Assembly: GCA_913040875.1 (NCBI GenBank)
Contig: CAJWHX010000195.1
Location: 1 to 6,628 of the forward strand
Source of the DNA: an uncultured Pseudomonadota bacterium
Lineage (GTDB): Bacteria; Myxococcota; UBA796
Reading direction: 5' to 3'
DNA: 6,628 nt
The position numbers and the translations under genes are program-made. This document shows, in pieces, positions 5,876 to 6,628 of this stretch. The notes beneath the pieces are model-generated. The model was not told the DNA's origin. It ran no database searches and was given only the letters and a program-made list of their open reading frames with translations. How positions within the stretch are numbered: position 1 is the first letter of the stretch; each line of letters begins with the position of its first letter.

Positions 5876-5880
5876 CCTCC
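5876..5880 (-). promoter_or_regulatory. Ribosome binding site GGAGG fixing the start at 5870
   Basis: GGAGG (5880-5876) lies five bases before ATG 5870. The in-frame ATG at 5903 would place non-signal residues (MYDEWVFWEDT) in front of a canonical lipoprotein leader, so it is rejected as the start. Confidence 0.75.
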
Positions 5881-5936
5881 CAAAATACCCACTCATCATA
5901 CATTACATTCGATGTATCTGCCAGTATTCTTGAAAT

Positions 5937-6572
5937 CTACTGTCCTCTTGGCGCCATTCCAGCGTTCACATATATCTCATCAATGACTTTCATGTTGAGT
6001 ACTGCATCGGTACTGTTGGTAACTATTTGAACGCCATGTTGGATTCCATCAACAAATTTCCGTAACTGACAGTCATAGGTACTTTGACCCCAAAAGCGTT
6101 CTGTACCTTTTATCGTTGGACTATCAATCTTGAGATGATGGTAAATCATATGCGGGACAACCGGATTTACCATTTTGATAGACCCCAAAGAACCCACCAC
6201 TTTTGCAGAAACGGCCACCAATGGCCACCCCCAAAGTGAACACCGAATATGACCTGTGGTACCACTTGGAAATTTCAAATCAGCTTCCATGAATCGATCA
6301 ATTGTAGGACTGGACGTCTTCGCCATTGCAGACACCACACTAGGCTCCTCCCTCATCAAGTGACGAAGAATACTGACCGTATAGCATCCAGTATCCATCA
6401 AAGCTCCCCCACCCAAGTCTGGATTGTACCGAATATCATTTGGAAACGGAAGTGGAATACAAAAGGAAGCCTCAATCCTAGAAACATCTCCAATTGTGTT
6501 TGTCTTCAACAACTCTCGTGTAGCTGATGTAATTAATGCACATGAAAGTTTGAATGCAGTTTCAAGTAGTAG
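5937..6572 (-). pseudogene. Gfo/Idh/MocA family oxidoreductase, C-terminal part, 5'-truncated
   Basis: About 211 residues are open and match the C-terminal substrate-binding domain of Gfo/Idh/MocA NAD(P)-dependent oxidoreductases, nearest by eye to the dihydrodiol/xylose dehydrogenase branch. Landmarks are IGDVSRIEASFCIPLP, DIRYNPDLGGGALMDTGCY, IDRFMEADLKFPSGTTGHI and the tail STYDCQLRKFVDGI followed by DAVLNMKVIDEIYVNAG. The roughly 120-residue N-terminal Rossmann domain with its cofactor-binding glycines and EKP motif is absent. The frame closes at TAA 6575-6573, where ETAF (the usual MEAF junction) begins, and the family's tyrosine-arginine-histidine-proline stretch reads KLSCALIT instead. 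No ATG exists in the open part until inside the domain; TTG at 6512 lacks a good ribosome site. Beyond the stop, 6573-6628 is A/T-rich with a 9-T run and looks non-coding. I read it as a remnant, though an error or assembly end near 6570-6600 is possible. Confidence 0.7.
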
Positions 6573-6628
6573 TTACAATATTGAAGAATATGATGTTTTT
6601 TTTTAACTTCTCATTTTTTAAATCAGAA

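Overview
The window looks like chromosomal DNA from a Gram-negative (diderm) bacterium. A BamD-type outer-membrane assembly factor, a DUF1844 protein, RecX and two secreted lipoproteins with acidic 'DTGE/TGETGD' tethers after the lipid-bearing cysteine point to the Myxococcota/deltaproteobacterial side of the tree. Base composition is moderate (by eye in the mid-40s % GC), lower than in classical soil myxobacteria. The lineage is an inference from gene content only.

Left part (1-3824), all on the minus strand. In transcription order: a BamD-like TPR protein (3824-3111), recX (3039-2431), a six-helix membrane hybrid histidine kinase with a C-terminal receiver domain (2376-625), and the N-terminal part of an ATP-grasp ligase-like gene (547-1) that runs off the edge and seems to carry a one-base frameshift in a C/G run at 410-413. 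Gaps are 54-77 bp. They may be partly co-transcribed, but recX has its own promoter-like sequence placed so close to its ATG that a leaderless mRNA is likely, with a 17-bp inverted repeat just upstream.

Middle (3825-5284), plus strand. A 99-bp intergenic region separates the BamD gene from a divergent small DUF1844 gene (3924-4172). A good TTGACA-type promoter then precedes a 329-aa lipoprotein with a bacterial Ig-like domain and a cysteine-rich C-terminus (4295-5284). Its 3' end is marked by two palindromes, the second with a T-tract (a rho-independent terminator).

Right part (5285-6628). A 217-bp gap between convergent genes holds the palindromes and three tandem copies of an 18-bp repeat. 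On the minus strand lie a 122-aa lipoprotein with a carboxypeptidase-regulatory-like fold (5870-5502) and, upstream of it, the C-terminal two thirds of a Gfo/Idh/MocA oxidoreductase (6572-5937). The latter has no Rossmann domain and an in-frame stop where that domain should join, so it appears 5'-truncated.

I see no phage, transposon, CRISPR, RNA gene or defence system, and no clear novel multi-gene system. The points of most interest are two damaged genes at the window edges, a BamD without a lipobox, the recX control region and the intergenic tandem repeat.
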